From positions 8,425,415 through 8,489,414 of the forward strand of contig NZ_CP075691.1 in the NCBI RefSeq assembly GCF_020026305.1: DNA of 64,000 nt. The letters are read 5' to 3'. Origin of the DNA: Streptomyces sp. 135 (GTDB lineage Bacteria > Actinomycetota > Actinomycetes > Streptomycetales > Streptomycetaceae). This document shows, piece after piece, positions 49,674 through 58,537 of this stretch; within the stretch, counting starts at the first letter, position 1; every line of letters starts with the position of its first letter. The position numbers and the translations under genes are program-made. Under the pieces are notes generated by a model. It did not search any database and was not told the origin of the DNA. It saw only the letters and a program-made list of their open reading frames with translations.

Positions 49674-50353
49674 ATGATCGGGCCGCCCCTCGCCCTCCGT
49701 CTTGAAGGGAACGCTTGCCGCCGGGAGGCCTCCGCCGGGCGGGAAGCGGGGCGGGTGCCCGCCTCCTTCGCCGTCGCGCGCGAGATCGCCGTCTTCACCG
49801 AAGCCCGCGCGTACGAGGTCACGTGGCACCGGCATCCGGCCTGGAAGCTCGTCCTGCCGCTCGGGGGCGGTGTCCGCGTGGGGGAGTCGGCCGGGGCGGG
49901 CGTGCTGGTGCCGCCGCAGTACGCACACGTGTGTGCCGCCTCGTCCGCCTTCGTCGCCGTCTTCGTCGAACCGTGGTGTCTGCGGGCCGACCCCACCGCG
50001 CCGACGTGGCTGGACGGCCGGACCGTGCGGCGGCTCCTCGATGCCATGAGCGGCGGCGGCGCGGGTGGCGTGACGGATATGGAGGCGCTGCGCGCGGAGG
50101 TGGCCTCCTTCGCGGGGCTGCGGACGGTCGGCGGCGCCGCGCGGCCGTTCGGCCTGCTGGTCGGCAGGGCAGGCGGGTGGGAGGCATTGGGGACGTGGGA
50201 GGCGTCGGAGGCGCGAGAGGCGGCATAGGTGTGGAGCGCGGGAAGGGCATCGCGGAGGCCGTCGCCGAGGCCGGCTTCGCGGATCAGGCGCACCTGACCC
50301 GTGCCGCCCGGCGGTTCATCGGACGTACGCCCGGCTCGGTGGACCGCCGCTGA
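49674..50353 (+). pseudogene. AraC-family regulator, internally deleted and frameshifted
   Basis: The N-terminal cupin-like part is readable from ATG 49674: VPASFAVAREIAVFTEARAY, EVTWHRHPAWKLVLPLGGGV, GAGVLVPPQYAHVCAASS. It ends in Gly/Glu-rich nonsense at 50228. The last part of the AraC HTH, GIAEAVAEAGFADQAHLTRA and ARRFIGRTPGSVDRR, continues in another frame to 50353. The first half of the HTH domain is missing. The low-complexity GGAGGCGT-rich tract around 50160-50240 marks the breakpoint. Confidence 0.72.
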
Positions 50354-50409
50354 GTTGACCCTCACGTCGCGTCAGGCTTCAAGCTGTGCGTCGACGAAAG
50401 GCGAGGTCC

Positions 50410-51282
50410 ATGAGTTACACCGTCGGACAGGTCTCCGGCTTCGCGGGGGTCACCGTCCGCACCCTCCACCACTACGACAGGGCCGGGCTGCTCTCGCCCG
50501 GCGGGCGCAGCCCCGGCGGGTACCGCCTCTACGACGACGCCGATCTGGCCCGGCTTCAGCAGATCCTCTTCTACCGGGAACTCGGCTTCACCCTCGACGA
50601 GATCGCGGAGATCCTGGCCGACCCGCAGGCCAACGCCCTCGACCAGCTGAAGGCGAGACGCCGGGCGCTGCGGGAGCAGATCGGCAAGCTGGAGCGGCTG
50701 GTGGAGGTCGCCGAGCGGGCCATGGAGGTGCAGCGGACCGGGGTCGCGCTCAGCCCCCAGGAGCGGTTCGAGGTCTTCGGTGAGATCACCTTCGACCTGA
50801 GCTACGCCACCGAGGCCGAGCTGAAGTGGCAGGGCAGTCCGGGGTACCGGGCGGCCATGGAGAGCGCCGCCGCGCACTCCAAGGAGGACTGGGCGCGGCT
50901 CATGGGCGAGGCGGCGCGGTGGCGGGAGGAGCTGCTGGCCGCCTACGACGCGGGGGAGCCGCCGCGGGGCGGGCGGGCGCGGGAGCTGGCCGAGGCGCAC
51001 CGGCGGCACATCAGCCGCTGGTTCACCCCGTGCCCGCCCGAGACGCATCTGCGGATCGCGGACGACTTCGCCGAGGATCCGCGTGCCTTCGCCCTCGTCG
51101 TGCCGCCGTCCCAGCAGCGGCCGGGGCTCGCCGCGTATCTGCGGGCGGCCGTCCGCGCCAACGCCGAGTCCGCCGACCCTCACGGTCGACGTGAGCCTCG
51201 ACCGGAGTCTCACCCTGGACCTGAGGGTGAGACAAATGCCATCGCCGTACCGGAAGACGACCGAACCGAAGGAACCCGATGA
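50410..51282 (+). CDS. MerR-family regulator with TipAS-like domain
   Basis: 290 aa, start ATG 50410. Residues 1-70 are the MerR winged helix (YTVGQVSGFAGVTVRTLHHY, RLYDDADLARLQQILFYREL). A coiled-coil dimer helix follows (KARRRALREQIGKLERLVEV), then a TipAS-type antibiotic-recognition domain (EVFGEITFDLSYATEAELKW, EAHRRHISRWFTPCPPETHL, FADDP-like DFAEDPRAF). Such regulators activate transcription on binding thiopeptides or other drugs. The ~38-residue tail after AYLRAAVRANAE is unlike the family and spans the inverted repeat at 51207. ATGA overlap with the glycosyltransferase gene. Confidence 0.9.
   Translation: MSYTVGQVSGFAGVTVRTLHHYDRAGLLSPGGRSPGGYRLYDDADLARLQQILFYRELGFTLDEIAEILADPQANALDQLKARRRALREQIGKLERLVEVAERAMEVQRTGVALSPQERFEVFGEITFDLSYATEAELKWQGSPGYRAAMESAAAHSKEDWARLMGEAARWREELLAAYDAGEPPRGGRARELAEAHRRHISRWFTPCPPETHLRIADDFAEDPRAFALVVPPSQQRPGLAAYLRAAVRANAESADPHGRREPRPESHPGPEGETNAIAVPEDDRTEGTR
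51207..51233. promoter_or_regulatory. Inverted repeat within the merR 3' end
   Basis: GTCTCACCCT (51207-51216) and AGGGTGAGAC (51224-51233) are exact complements 7 bp apart, 46 bp before the glycosyltransferase start. MerR-type operators are dyads like this one, so it may drive separate expression of the glycosyltransferase. Confidence 0.55.
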
Positions 51283-52490
51283 CCCGCGTCCTCATCACCG
51301 CCGCCGGTTCGTACGGCGATGTCGCCCCCTACACCGGCCTCGGCGTCCGGCTCCGCGAAGCCGGGTACGACGTGGCGCTCGCCACGCATGACTCCTTCGC
51401 GCCGCTGACCGAGGCCGCCGGCCTGAGGTTCCGCGGGCTGCCCGCCGACGCGGCGGCCTCGGGGCGGGCGGAAGGGCGCAAGGAGCTCATGCGGGCGGCC
51501 TCGGCCTTCGTACGCGGCCTCGGCGGAGGCCTGGCCGACGCGGCCGTACGGGGCGCCGATCTGCTGGTGGCCTCCACGACAACCGCCCCGCTCGCCTGGC
51601 AGCTGGCCGAGGCCATGGGCATCCCCGCCCTGGGCGCGTACCTCCAACCGGTCCACCCCACGCGGGAGTTCCCGCCCGTCGTCGGCGGCACCCGGTCGCT
51701 CGGCGGTTTCGGCAACAAGGTGCTCGGCCGCTTCTCCCTGCGCATGGTCGACCGCGTCTACGCCGAAGCGGTGCGTGACCTGCGGGCCCGCCTCGGACTG
51801 CCCGAGGAGGCCCCGGGCACCGTCCGGGCCCGCCAGGAACGGGCCGGTTGGCCGGTGCTGCACGGCTTCAGCCCGGCCGTGGTGCCGAGACCGGCGGACT
51901 GGCGCGCCGGGCTCGACGTCGTGGGCAACTGGTGGCCGCACCACGACCCCGGGCAGGCCCTGCCCCGCGAACTCGACGACTTCCTGGAGGCCGGGCCGCC
52001 GCCGGTGTTCATCGGGTTCGGCAGCATGGCGGCCGGGGACGGCGAACGGCTGAGCGGGATGGCGGTGGCGGCGCTGCGCGCGGCCGGGCTGCGGGGCGTG
52101 CTGCAGGCCGGGCGCGCGGGTCTCGCGGCGTCCGGCGACGACGTCCTCACCGTCGGCGAGGTGCCGCACGCCCTGCTCTTCCCCAGGATGTCGGCCGTGG
52201 TGCACCACGCGGGGGCCGGCACCACGGCGGCGGCGCTGCGCGCGGGGGTGCCGGCCGTCCCCGTACCGGTCGCGGCGGACCAGCCGTTCTGGGCGGCCCG
52301 CCTCGCGGCACTGGGCGCGGCGACCGCACCGCTGCCGTTCAAGGACCTCACCGCACCGCGTCTCGCCGAGGCCCTGCGCCGCGCGACGAGCGAGGACACG
52401 TATGCGCGCGCCGCCGAGGGGCTCGCCCGGCGGCTGGCCACTGAGGACGGCGCGGGCCACGTGCTCAAGGCGGTCGAACGGTTGCTTTGA
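51279..52490 (+). CDS. GT1-family glycosyltransferase (macrolide/UGT type)
   Basis: 403 aa. N-terminal VLITAAGSYGDVAPYTGLGV, central PPVFIGFGSMAAGDGERLSG and a C-terminal nucleotide-sugar motif VVHHAGAGTTAAALRAGVPA followed by PVPVAADQPFWAARLAALGA with the HxAGxGT and DQ residues. It transfers a sugar from UDP- or dTDP-sugar to a small hydrophobic acceptor. Coupled to the TipAS-like regulator, it may inactivate a drug by glycosylation, as macrolide glycosyltransferases do; this is inference. Confidence 0.9.
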   Translation: MTRVLITAAGSYGDVAPYTGLGVRLREAGYDVALATHDSFAPLTEAAGLRFRGLPADAAASGRAEGRKELMRAASAFVRGLGGGLADAAVRGADLLVASTTTAPLAWQLAEAMGIPALGAYLQPVHPTREFPPVVGGTRSLGGFGNKVLGRFSLRMVDRVYAEAVRDLRARLGLPEEAPGTVRARQERAGWPVLHGFSPAVVPRPADWRAGLDVVGNWWPHHDPGQALPRELDDFLEAGPPPVFIGFGSMAAGDGERLSGMAVAALRAAGLRGVLQAGRAGLAASGDDVLTVGEVPHALLFPRMSAVVHHAGAGTTAAALRAGVPAVPVPVAADQPFWAARLAALGAATAPLPFKDLTAPRLAEALRRATSEDTYARAAEGLARRLATEDGAGHVLKAVERLL

Positions 52491-52638
52491 CCGCCGGTGG
52501 TGGGACGGGGCGCCAGGTGACGGCGGTGAGCAGCTGCCGGGAGGCGGTGTGGGGGAGTTGGTGACGGTGGTGGTGGCTTCAACGGGCGGTTGTGGGGCGG
52601 TGCGAGCCGCCGGCGCGGGGCCCGGCCTTCGAACCGCT

Positions 52639-53877
52639 TCAACCGCCGGTCACGGCGGGCTGCTGGGGGCTGCGGTCCCGGCGGGGCAGTAGCAGGGGTG
52701 TGGTCAGCAGGAGCAGTCCCGCTCCTGCGATCGCGCCGCGAGGGCCGGTGACGGTGGCGAGCAGGCCCCACAAGGCGGTCATGGCCGCGATGGAGACCTT
52801 GCCGGTGACCGACCACGCGGTCAGGACGCGGGCGACGCGGTCCGCCGGGGTCTGGTCGAGCCGGTAGGCGGCGATCACCGGGTTGAACATCCCCGAGCAG
52901 GTGATCAGCCCCAGCTCGACGACCATGACGAGGACGAGCCCCGTCACGCCGGGGCGGACGAAGGCGAGCCCCACCGGCCAGCACGCGCGCAGCGCCCCGA
53001 CGGTGAGCAGGACCCGGCGCCGCCCGCACCGCGCGACGAGGCGCCGGGACAGCCTCGAGCCGATCAGGCCGCCGATGCAGGGGACCGCGAAGGCGAGACC
53101 GTACTGCCAGGGCGCGAAGCCGAGACTGCCGAGCATCAGGACGGCCAGCAGCGGCGAGGCTGCCATGATCAAGCCGTTGACCAGCACCGTGTTGAAGAAC
53201 AGCGGACGCAGAACGGGGTCGGCGAGGATGTACCGCCACCCTTCGAGCAGCTCCCCCGACCGCAGCCGGGGCCCGGCGGCGGCGCGCTCGGGACGCTGCT
53301 CCTTGCCGCCGATCGCCCGGATGCCCAGCGCCGAGAGCAGATAGCTGACGGCGTCGGCGGCCACGGTCGCCATGGGGCCGAAGAACCCGATCACCGCCCC
53401 GCCGAGCGGCGGCCCGAGCATGGTCGCCGTCCACGTCGTCGACTCCAGCCGCCCGTTCGCGACGAGGAGGTCCCGGGGAGGCACGAGCGCCTTGAGGAAG
53501 GCGCCGCTCGCCGCGCTGAACGTGATGTCGGCCGCGGCGACGACGACCGCCACGACGAGCAGGTGCGCGAAGCCGAGCGCCCCGAGCGCGCACGCGGCCG
53601 GAACGCTCAGCAGCGCCGCGCACCGCACCAGGTCCATCGTGACCATCACCGGCCGCTTGCGGCGGAACTCCACCCACGGCCCGAGCGGCACCGCCACCAC
53701 CGCCCCCACCGCGAGCCCCGAGGCGGCGAGCACCGCCACCTCGGTGGGGCCGCAGTGCAGCACCAGGATCGCGATCAGGGGAAACGCGTCGAACGCGAGC
53801 CGCGTACCGAAGGTGCTGACCGTGTACGCCGCCCACAGCCACCCGAACCGCCGCCCGAGCGACCGCCTCTCCACCAT
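52639..53877 (-). CDS. MFS transporter
   Basis: 412 aa, start ATG 53877 with GAGAGG upstream. About 12 membrane segments; MFS_3/EntS-like features: FGWLWAAYTVSTFGTRLAFD, ALVPPRDLLVANGRLESTTW, LGPPLGGAVIGFFGPMATVA, VNGLIMAASPLLAVLMLGSL. This type usually exports drugs or siderophores. It converges on the glycosyltransferase across 148 bp. Confidence 0.9.
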   Translation of the reverse strand: MVERRSLGRRFGWLWAAYTVSTFGTRLAFDAFPLIAILVLHCGPTEVAVLAASGLAVGAVVAVPLGPWVEFRRKRPVMVTMDLVRCAALLSVPAACALGALGFAHLLVVAVVVAAADITFSAASGAFLKALVPPRDLLVANGRLESTTWTATMLGPPLGGAVIGFFGPMATVAADAVSYLLSALGIRAIGGKEQRPERAAAGPRLRSGELLEGWRYILADPVLRPLFFNTVLVNGLIMAASPLLAVLMLGSLGFAPWQYGLAFAVPCIGGLIGSRLSRRLVARCGRRRVLLTVGALRACWPVGLAFVRPGVTGLVLVMVVELGLITCSGMFNPVIAAYRLDQTPADRVARVLTAWSVTGKVSIAAMTALWGLLATVTGPRGAIAGAGLLLLTTPLLLPRRDRSPQQPAVTGG

Positions 53878-54028
53878 CCCGCGCACCTCTCACCGGACCC
53901 CCGCGTATCGACCGCCGTCATCCAAGCCAGCGGATCCGCCGCGGATCAAACAACCGACGGCCACGCACGCCGCAACCAGGAGTTGTGTGGGCTGCTCACG
54001 GGCTCAGGGGCGTTGCCGTCCGGAGCTC

Positions 54029-54610
54029 TCAGCACCCTCGGTCGACGACCGTCTCGCCGCCCACCACGACCACCTCCGCCCGGGTCCCCGGGATCTCCTC
54101 TGGTCGTACGCGCAGGATGTCCCGGGACAGCACGACGAAGTCGGCCAGCTTGCCCACGGTCAGCGAACCGCGTTCGTTCTCCAGGAAGTTGGCGTAGGCG
54201 GAGCCCATCGTGTAGCCGTGCACGGCGGTCGCCACGTCCAGGGTCTCCGCGGGCTGCCAGGCGGCGCCGCCGGTGAGCGGGCGGCGGGTGACCGCGGTGT
54301 AGATGCCCGCCATCGGATCCATCTCCGCCACGTTCCAGTCGCTGGACAGGGCGAGCACCGCGCCCGCCTCGTGCAGGCTCCGCATCGGCCAGGCCTTGTG
54401 CCACCGGCCAGGGCCGACGTTCTCGGCCCAGTCCTTGCCGGGCCCGGCGATCTCGGGGGCGCAGTGGCGGGGCTGCATGCAGGCCACGACGCCCAGCTCC
54501 GCGAAGCGCGGCGTGTCGCGCGGGTCCAGGCACTCGACGTGTACGACCTGGTGGCGGGCGTCGCGCGGCCCGTTCACGGAGCGGGCGTGCGCCACGGCGT
54601 CCAGGACGGT
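54029..54610 (-). pseudogene. Amidohydrolase (YtcJ-like), 5'-truncated
   Basis: Only the C-terminal ~190 residues remain: TVLDAVAHARSVNGPRDARH, QVVHVECLDPRDTPRFAELG (metal-binding His), AGAVLALSSDWNVAEMDPMA (catalytic Asp region), and GYTMGSAYANFLENERGSLT with KLADFVVLSRDILRV. A normal member has ~530-550 residues. Homology stops at about 54,610, where sequence from a rightward TetR gene begins. No start or promoter remains, although a GTG at 54595 could allow a fragment. Confidence 0.78.
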
Positions 54611-54960
54611 GCGTCGACCGCTTCCTCCAGCTGTACCTGCCGAAGGGGCCGCGCGACCCCCGCTGGATGCTGTGGATCGAGCTCTGGGCGCGCGCCGGGG
54701 CGAACGAACCGCTCCGCACCGCCCAGGAGGAGCTGGACCAGGGCTGGCAGGAGGACCTGGCCGCGCTCCTCGGCCAGGGCGCGGCGGCCGGTGTCCTCGC
54801 GGTCGACGACAGCGCGGGCCGCGCCGGTGAACTCCTCGCGCTGCTCGACGGGTTGAGTACGCGCGTGGTGCTCGGCCAGCGCGGCGCGGACCGCAAGGGC
54901 GCGATCGCGGCGGCCCGCTCGGCGGCCCAGCGGCTGGTCGGGCCCCGAGCGGCCGGGCGC
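54610..54960 (+). pseudogene. TetR-family regulator, 5'-truncated (C-terminal ligand domain only)
   Basis: Reads CVDRFLQLYLPKGPRDPRWM, LWIELWARAGANEPLRTAQE, ELDQGWQEDLAALLGQGAAA, ELLALLDGLSTRVVLGQR: the C-terminal ligand-binding domain of a TetR-type regulator. The helix-turn-helix and first half are absent. Divergent to the truncated amidohydrolase, and both lose homology at the same point, so one deletion removed both N-termini and the shared promoter. Confidence 0.75.
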
Positions 54961-55200
54961 GGACAGGCGACTACGGCGGCGGATCACGGTCCTCGGCGTC
55001 AGCCCGGCACCATCGCGACGGCGAGGTGGTCGGCACGGCGAAGGCACGGACGTCACCGTGCATGACCTCGACGACCCGGACGCGGCGGCCGCGCTGACCG
55101 GCCCGTGTGCAGGGGACCGGGTCAGGGCCGTCTTCGGCCACCCCGGCGGTGTGCCGTCGCCGAACGCTCCTCCAGCCATCCGCCGAAGCGATCACCCGCG
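54961..55200. other. Non-coding debris between broken genes
   Basis: No complete gene. A short + strand stretch near 55,057-55,140 reads DVTVHDLDDPDAAAALTGPC and then AVFGHPGGVP, which looks like a remnant of a dehydrogenase-type or reductase-type gene but is too short to classify. Confidence 0.35.
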
Positions 55201-55219
55201 TGCACCTGGCGCTTGACCC

Positions 55220-55910
55220 CCCGCCCCGGCGTCTGGACGGTCCTCGGCCAGCTTCCAGCGGTTGCACTTGAAGTGGCCGTGGTACACCGCGTCGAACCGC
55301 ACCAGCGTGCTGAACAGCCGGATGTCCGCCTCCGTGATGGTGTCGCCGACGAGATAGCGCCTGCTCGCCAGCCGCTCGCGAGGTAGATGCCCATCACGCC
55401 GTCGATCTCGTCCCGCAGCGGTTCGGGATAGAGGTCCGGCGCGCCTTCGCGGTGCAGCGCCGTCCACTCGGTGGTGAAGTCCAGAGTGATCCGCTGGTAG
55501 TCGTTCGTGACCAGCTTGCCGCTCGGCACGTCCACGAGGGCGGGCACGCTGACGCCGCCCGGATAGCCGCTCTCCCGCGCGTCGTACGCCTCACTCAGGA
55601 AGCGGATGCCGAGGACCGGGTCGCGGCCGCCGGGATCCAGAGTGAACCGCCAGCTCCGGTCGTCCTGGATCGGGTCGGTGATCCCGAGGGACAGGGCGCT
55701 CTCCAGGCCGAGCAGCCGCCGGGCCACCAGCGCCCGCCCCGCCCACGGGCAGGCGCGGCTCACCACCAGGCGGTACCTCCCCGCCTCCACCGGCCAGCCG
55801 TCGAGGCCGTCGGCGGTGACGCGGTCCGCGAAGTGGCTCTTGGACCGCTTGAACTCCTTGTGGCCGTACGAGGCGTTGCCCTCCGCCGGGCCGCCCGCCG
55901 AGGCGCTCAT
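55220..55910 (-). pseudogene. Glutathionyl-hydroquinone reductase-like (xi-class GST) gene, deleted and frameshifted
   Basis: N-terminal part from ATG 55910: GNASYGHKEFKRSKSHFADR, RLVVSRACPWAGRALVARRL (catalytic Cys motif CPWA), TDPIQDDRSWRFTLDPGG, VSVPALVDVPSGKLVTNDYQ. After DEIDGVMGIY the frame changes and ~50 residues are missing; ERLASRRYLVGDTITEADIR and FDAVYHGHFKCNRWKL follow in another frame and the C-terminus is lost. In mycothiol producers this family reduces mycothiolyl or glutathionyl hydroquinones. Starts in an ATGA overlap with the small gene upstream. Confidence 0.78.
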
Positions 55911-56209
55911 GACCGGCCGCCCTCGCGCGCACAGGAACGGGACAGCGGGGCGTGCCCGGCGGCGGCCGGCGGTTCGGACGGGCGCGGGGGCGGCGTCAGA
56001 TCGTAGATCCGGTCGATGAGCACCGCCTCGTTCCCCGCGAGGCCGGCGCGGCGCAGCGCGTCGTCCGCCTCCGCGATCGGGCCCGCCAGCAGCGTCGCCG
56101 CGGCGGCCGGTGAGACCGTCGTCGTGTCGGACAGCGCGGCGCGCGCGGTGTGCAGCAGACGCAAGCAGGCCTGGGCGGCGAGCAGTTCCTCGGACGTCGT
56201 GCCGGTCAT
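55907..56209 (-). CDS. Small hypothetical protein
   Basis: 100 aa, start ATG 56209 preceded by GAGGAG (ATG 56248 is an alternative). Helical: SEELLAAQACLRLLHTARAA, AAATLLAGPIAEADDALRRA, GNEAVLIDRIYDLTPPPRPS, then a Pro-rich tail. Not recognised. Its TGA overlaps the ATG of the broken GST gene, and it follows the P450 gene across 89 bp on the same strand but in the downstream direction. Confidence 0.6.
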   Translation of the reverse strand: MTGTTSEELLAAQACLRLLHTARAALSDTTTVSPAAAATLLAGPIAEADDALRRAGLAGNEAVLIDRIYDLTPPPRPSEPPAAAGHAPLSRSCAREGGRS

Positions 56210-56298
56210 GTCGAGCGACTCCTCTGCGCTGGATGGCGTGGGCGGCATCAAGGCGATGCCACCCTCCACTCTCGCGCACGGGTCTGACAATGGCGCTC

Positions 56299-57798
56299 CT
56301 ACGCGCCCGCTGAGCGCCGGGTGAGCCGCAAAGTGAGGCCGTCCGGCATGAGGGTCAGGCGCTCGGCGACGCGCAGCCGGTAACCGGGATCGGCGTGCAG
56401 GTCGTAGCGGCGCAGCAGCAGGCCGAGCACCAACGTGGCCTCGTGCAGCGCGAACTGGCGTCCGATGCAGGCCCGCGCTCCGGTGCCGAACGGCTTGAAG
56501 ACATGGGCGGGCCGCGCGCGTACCGCCGAAGGGGCGAACCGATCGGGGTCGAACTCCTCGGGGCGCTCGCCCCACGCGGTCGGATCGCGGTGCAGCATCG
56601 CGGCGAGGACCAGCGCCCACGCGCCCCGGCGCATCGGGTGCTCGCCCCCGAGCGCGGTGTCCTCGCGCGCCTCACGGGCGAACCCGGGCGCGGTCGGCCA
56701 CAGCCGCAGCGACTCGTCGAGCACCCGCCGTACGTACCGCAACTTGGCCACCTGCTCGTACGCGGGCTCCCCGGCGGCGCCCCACACCTCGTCGACCTCC
56801 GCCCGAGCGCGGGCGAGCACCTCCGGGGATCGCGACAGGTAGTGCAGCGCGAACGACAGCGCTCCGGAGGTCGTCTCGTGCCCGGCGACAAGGAAGGTGA
56901 TGACTTGGCGGCGGATGTTCTCCGGAGACAGCCGCTCCCCGGTGTCCGGATGGGCCACCTCCAGCATGCGGTCGAGCAGATCGCCGTGGCCGCCCGAACC
57001 GGACGAGGCGCGGCGGGCGGCGACCACCGCGTCCACGGTGCGGTTGAGGTACGCCATGTCGGCTTCATTGCGCCGGTCGGCACCGCGCAGTACCAGCGGG
57101 GCCAGCAGCGGGGGGACGACGTTGCGGCGCTGGGCGAAGGACAGCGTGCCGACCATGGCCGTCACGAAGGGGTGCGGCGCCGACCGCTCGAACGAGCCGA
57201 AGTCGTGCCCGAAGCCGGTGCGGGCGATCGTCTCCAGCGTCAGCTTCGTCATGTCGCCCGGCACGTCCACCGGCCGGCCCGCCGACTCCCGCTCGTCCCA
57301 GCGTGCCGTCAACTGCCGGGCGACGTCCAGTATGAGCGGGTGGTACCCCGCCATCGCCTCGCGGCTGAACCCCGGGGCGAGGATGTCGTGCGCCAGCTGC
57401 CAGTTGGGCTCGTGGTTGTACGCCGTGAACAGTCCGTCGCCCGCGACCGGACGGAGGTTGGCCACCCCGAGGCCCACGTGTTTGGCGAAGCGCGACTCGT
57501 CGGCCAGGTCGGCGACGAGGTCCGCGCCCCACACGAAGACGAATTCCTTGCCGAACGCCTTGCGCCGGAAGATGGGCCCGAGCCGCCGCCCCATCCGCAT
57601 CGAGTCCTGCAACGGCGTCCGTACGTCGGCGCCCAGGACGTCGCCGAGCACGGGCAGGCGGCGCGGCGGGTGCGGTATCCGGTGCAGCTCCGGCCAGCCC
57701 AGCTCGGCGCTGCGGAACCCCTTGAGCGGGGGTGCCGGGGGTGCCGGGGAAGCCGCGGACGCCGTCTGCCCGGCCGCGGACCGCGTCGTCTGCGCCAT
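56299..57798 (-). CDS. Cytochrome P450, CYP102-like haem domain
   Basis: 499 aa. P450 motifs: I-helix FLVAGHETTSGALSFAL, ExxR in LDESLRLWPTAPGFAREARE, and haem loop FKPFGTGARACIGRQFALHE with the proximal Cys. The substrate-entry region RRLPVLGDVLGADVRTPLQD and FGHDFGSFER resemble fatty-acid hydroxylase CYP102 (BM3) haem domains. The reductase domain fused in BM3 is absent, so it needs separate ferredoxin and reductase, as streptomycete CYP102B1 does. Divergent from a TetR gene with an inverted repeat between, as with BM3R1 control. Confidence 0.92.
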   Translation of the reverse strand: MAQTTRSAAGQTASAASPAPPAPPLKGFRSAELGWPELHRIPHPPRRLPVLGDVLGADVRTPLQDSMRMGRRLGPIFRRKAFGKEFVFVWGADLVADLADESRFAKHVGLGVANLRPVAGDGLFTAYNHEPNWQLAHDILAPGFSREAMAGYHPLILDVARQLTARWDERESAGRPVDVPGDMTKLTLETIARTGFGHDFGSFERSAPHPFVTAMVGTLSFAQRRNVVPPLLAPLVLRGADRRNEADMAYLNRTVDAVVAARRASSGSGGHGDLLDRMLEVAHPDTGERLSPENIRRQVITFLVAGHETTSGALSFALHYLSRSPEVLARARAEVDEVWGAAGEPAYEQVAKLRYVRRVLDESLRLWPTAPGFAREAREDTALGGEHPMRRGAWALVLAAMLHRDPTAWGERPEEFDPDRFAPSAVRARPAHVFKPFGTGARACIGRQFALHEATLVLGLLLRRYDLHADPGYRLRVAERLTLMPDGLTLRLTRRSAGA

Positions 57799-57858
57799 GT
57801 GCCCATCTCCCTTGTCCGGCGGGCCCGTTGGGACGTCTCGGGGCGCCTGTTATACGTG

Positions 57859-57899
57859 GATTCAATAAGCGTCCCCAGTCTGGTCCCGCTATTGAATTC
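57859..57899. promoter_or_regulatory. Imperfect dyad between P450 and TetR genes
   Basis: GATTCAATAAGCG (57859-57871) and CGCTATTGAATTC (57887-57899) are complementary apart from two positions, 15 bp apart, in an AT-rich island between the divergent starts. Probable operator of the adjacent TetR protein. Confidence 0.6.
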
Positions 57900-57928
57900 G
57901 CGTCAAGTAAGTCGAGTAAAGTGCCCGC

Positions 57929-58537
57929 ATGGCCGCGAACCCACAGGAGCGCACGCGCCGCAGGATGAGCACGCAGGAGCGGCGTGAGCAGCTGCTTTCC
58001 GTCGGGGCGCGCCTTTTCGCGCAGAAGCCCTACGACGATGTGTGGATCGAGCGGGTCGCGGAGATCGCGGGCGTCTCACGCGGGCTCCTCTATCACTACT
58101 TCCCGACCAAAAGGGACTTCTTTGCCGCCGTCGTGCAGCGCGAGAGCGAGCGCATGCTGCGTCTGACGGCGGCGGTGCCGGGTCTGCCGGTGCGGGAGCA
58201 GATCACCACCGGACTCGACGCGTTCCTCGGCTACGTGGAGAGCCACGCGCAGGGCTTCCGTGCCTTCCACCGGGCCGAGGCGGCGGGCGACCCGCTGGTC
58301 CGCGAGGTCTACGGCGACGGCCTCGCGGCCCAGGAACGGCAGATCCTCGCGGCCCTCGCCGCGGACCCGCACGCCACGGACATCATCCGGGATCCGCCCG
58401 CGCTGCGCCTCGCGGTGCGGGGGTGGCTCGCCTTCATGGTGGCCGTCTGCCTGGAATGGCTCGCCGAACCGGAGCTGACGCGCGACCAGGTGCGCGACCT
58501 GTGCGCCAAGGCGCTGCTGGGCGCGATCACGCGCTGA
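57929..58537 (+). CDS. TetR-family transcriptional regulator
   Basis: 202 aa, start ATG 57929. HTH: REQLLSVGARLFAQKPYDDV, WIERVAEIAGVSRGLLYHYF with PTKRDFFAAVV. The C-terminal half is helical (VREQITTGLDAFLGYVESHA, LAVRGWLAFMVAVCLEWLAE). Divergent from the P450 gene, so a fatty-acid-responsive repressor of it is the simplest reading. Its stop overlaps the convergent HAD gene by 11 bp. Confidence 0.92.
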   Translation: MAANPQERTRRRMSTQERREQLLSVGARLFAQKPYDDVWIERVAEIAGVSRGLLYHYFPTKRDFFAAVVQRESERMLRLTAAVPGLPVREQITTGLDAFLGYVESHAQGFRAFHRAEAAGDPLVREVYGDGLAAQERQILAALAADPHATDIIRDPPALRLAVRGWLAFMVAVCLEWLAEPELTRDQVRDLCAKALLGAITR

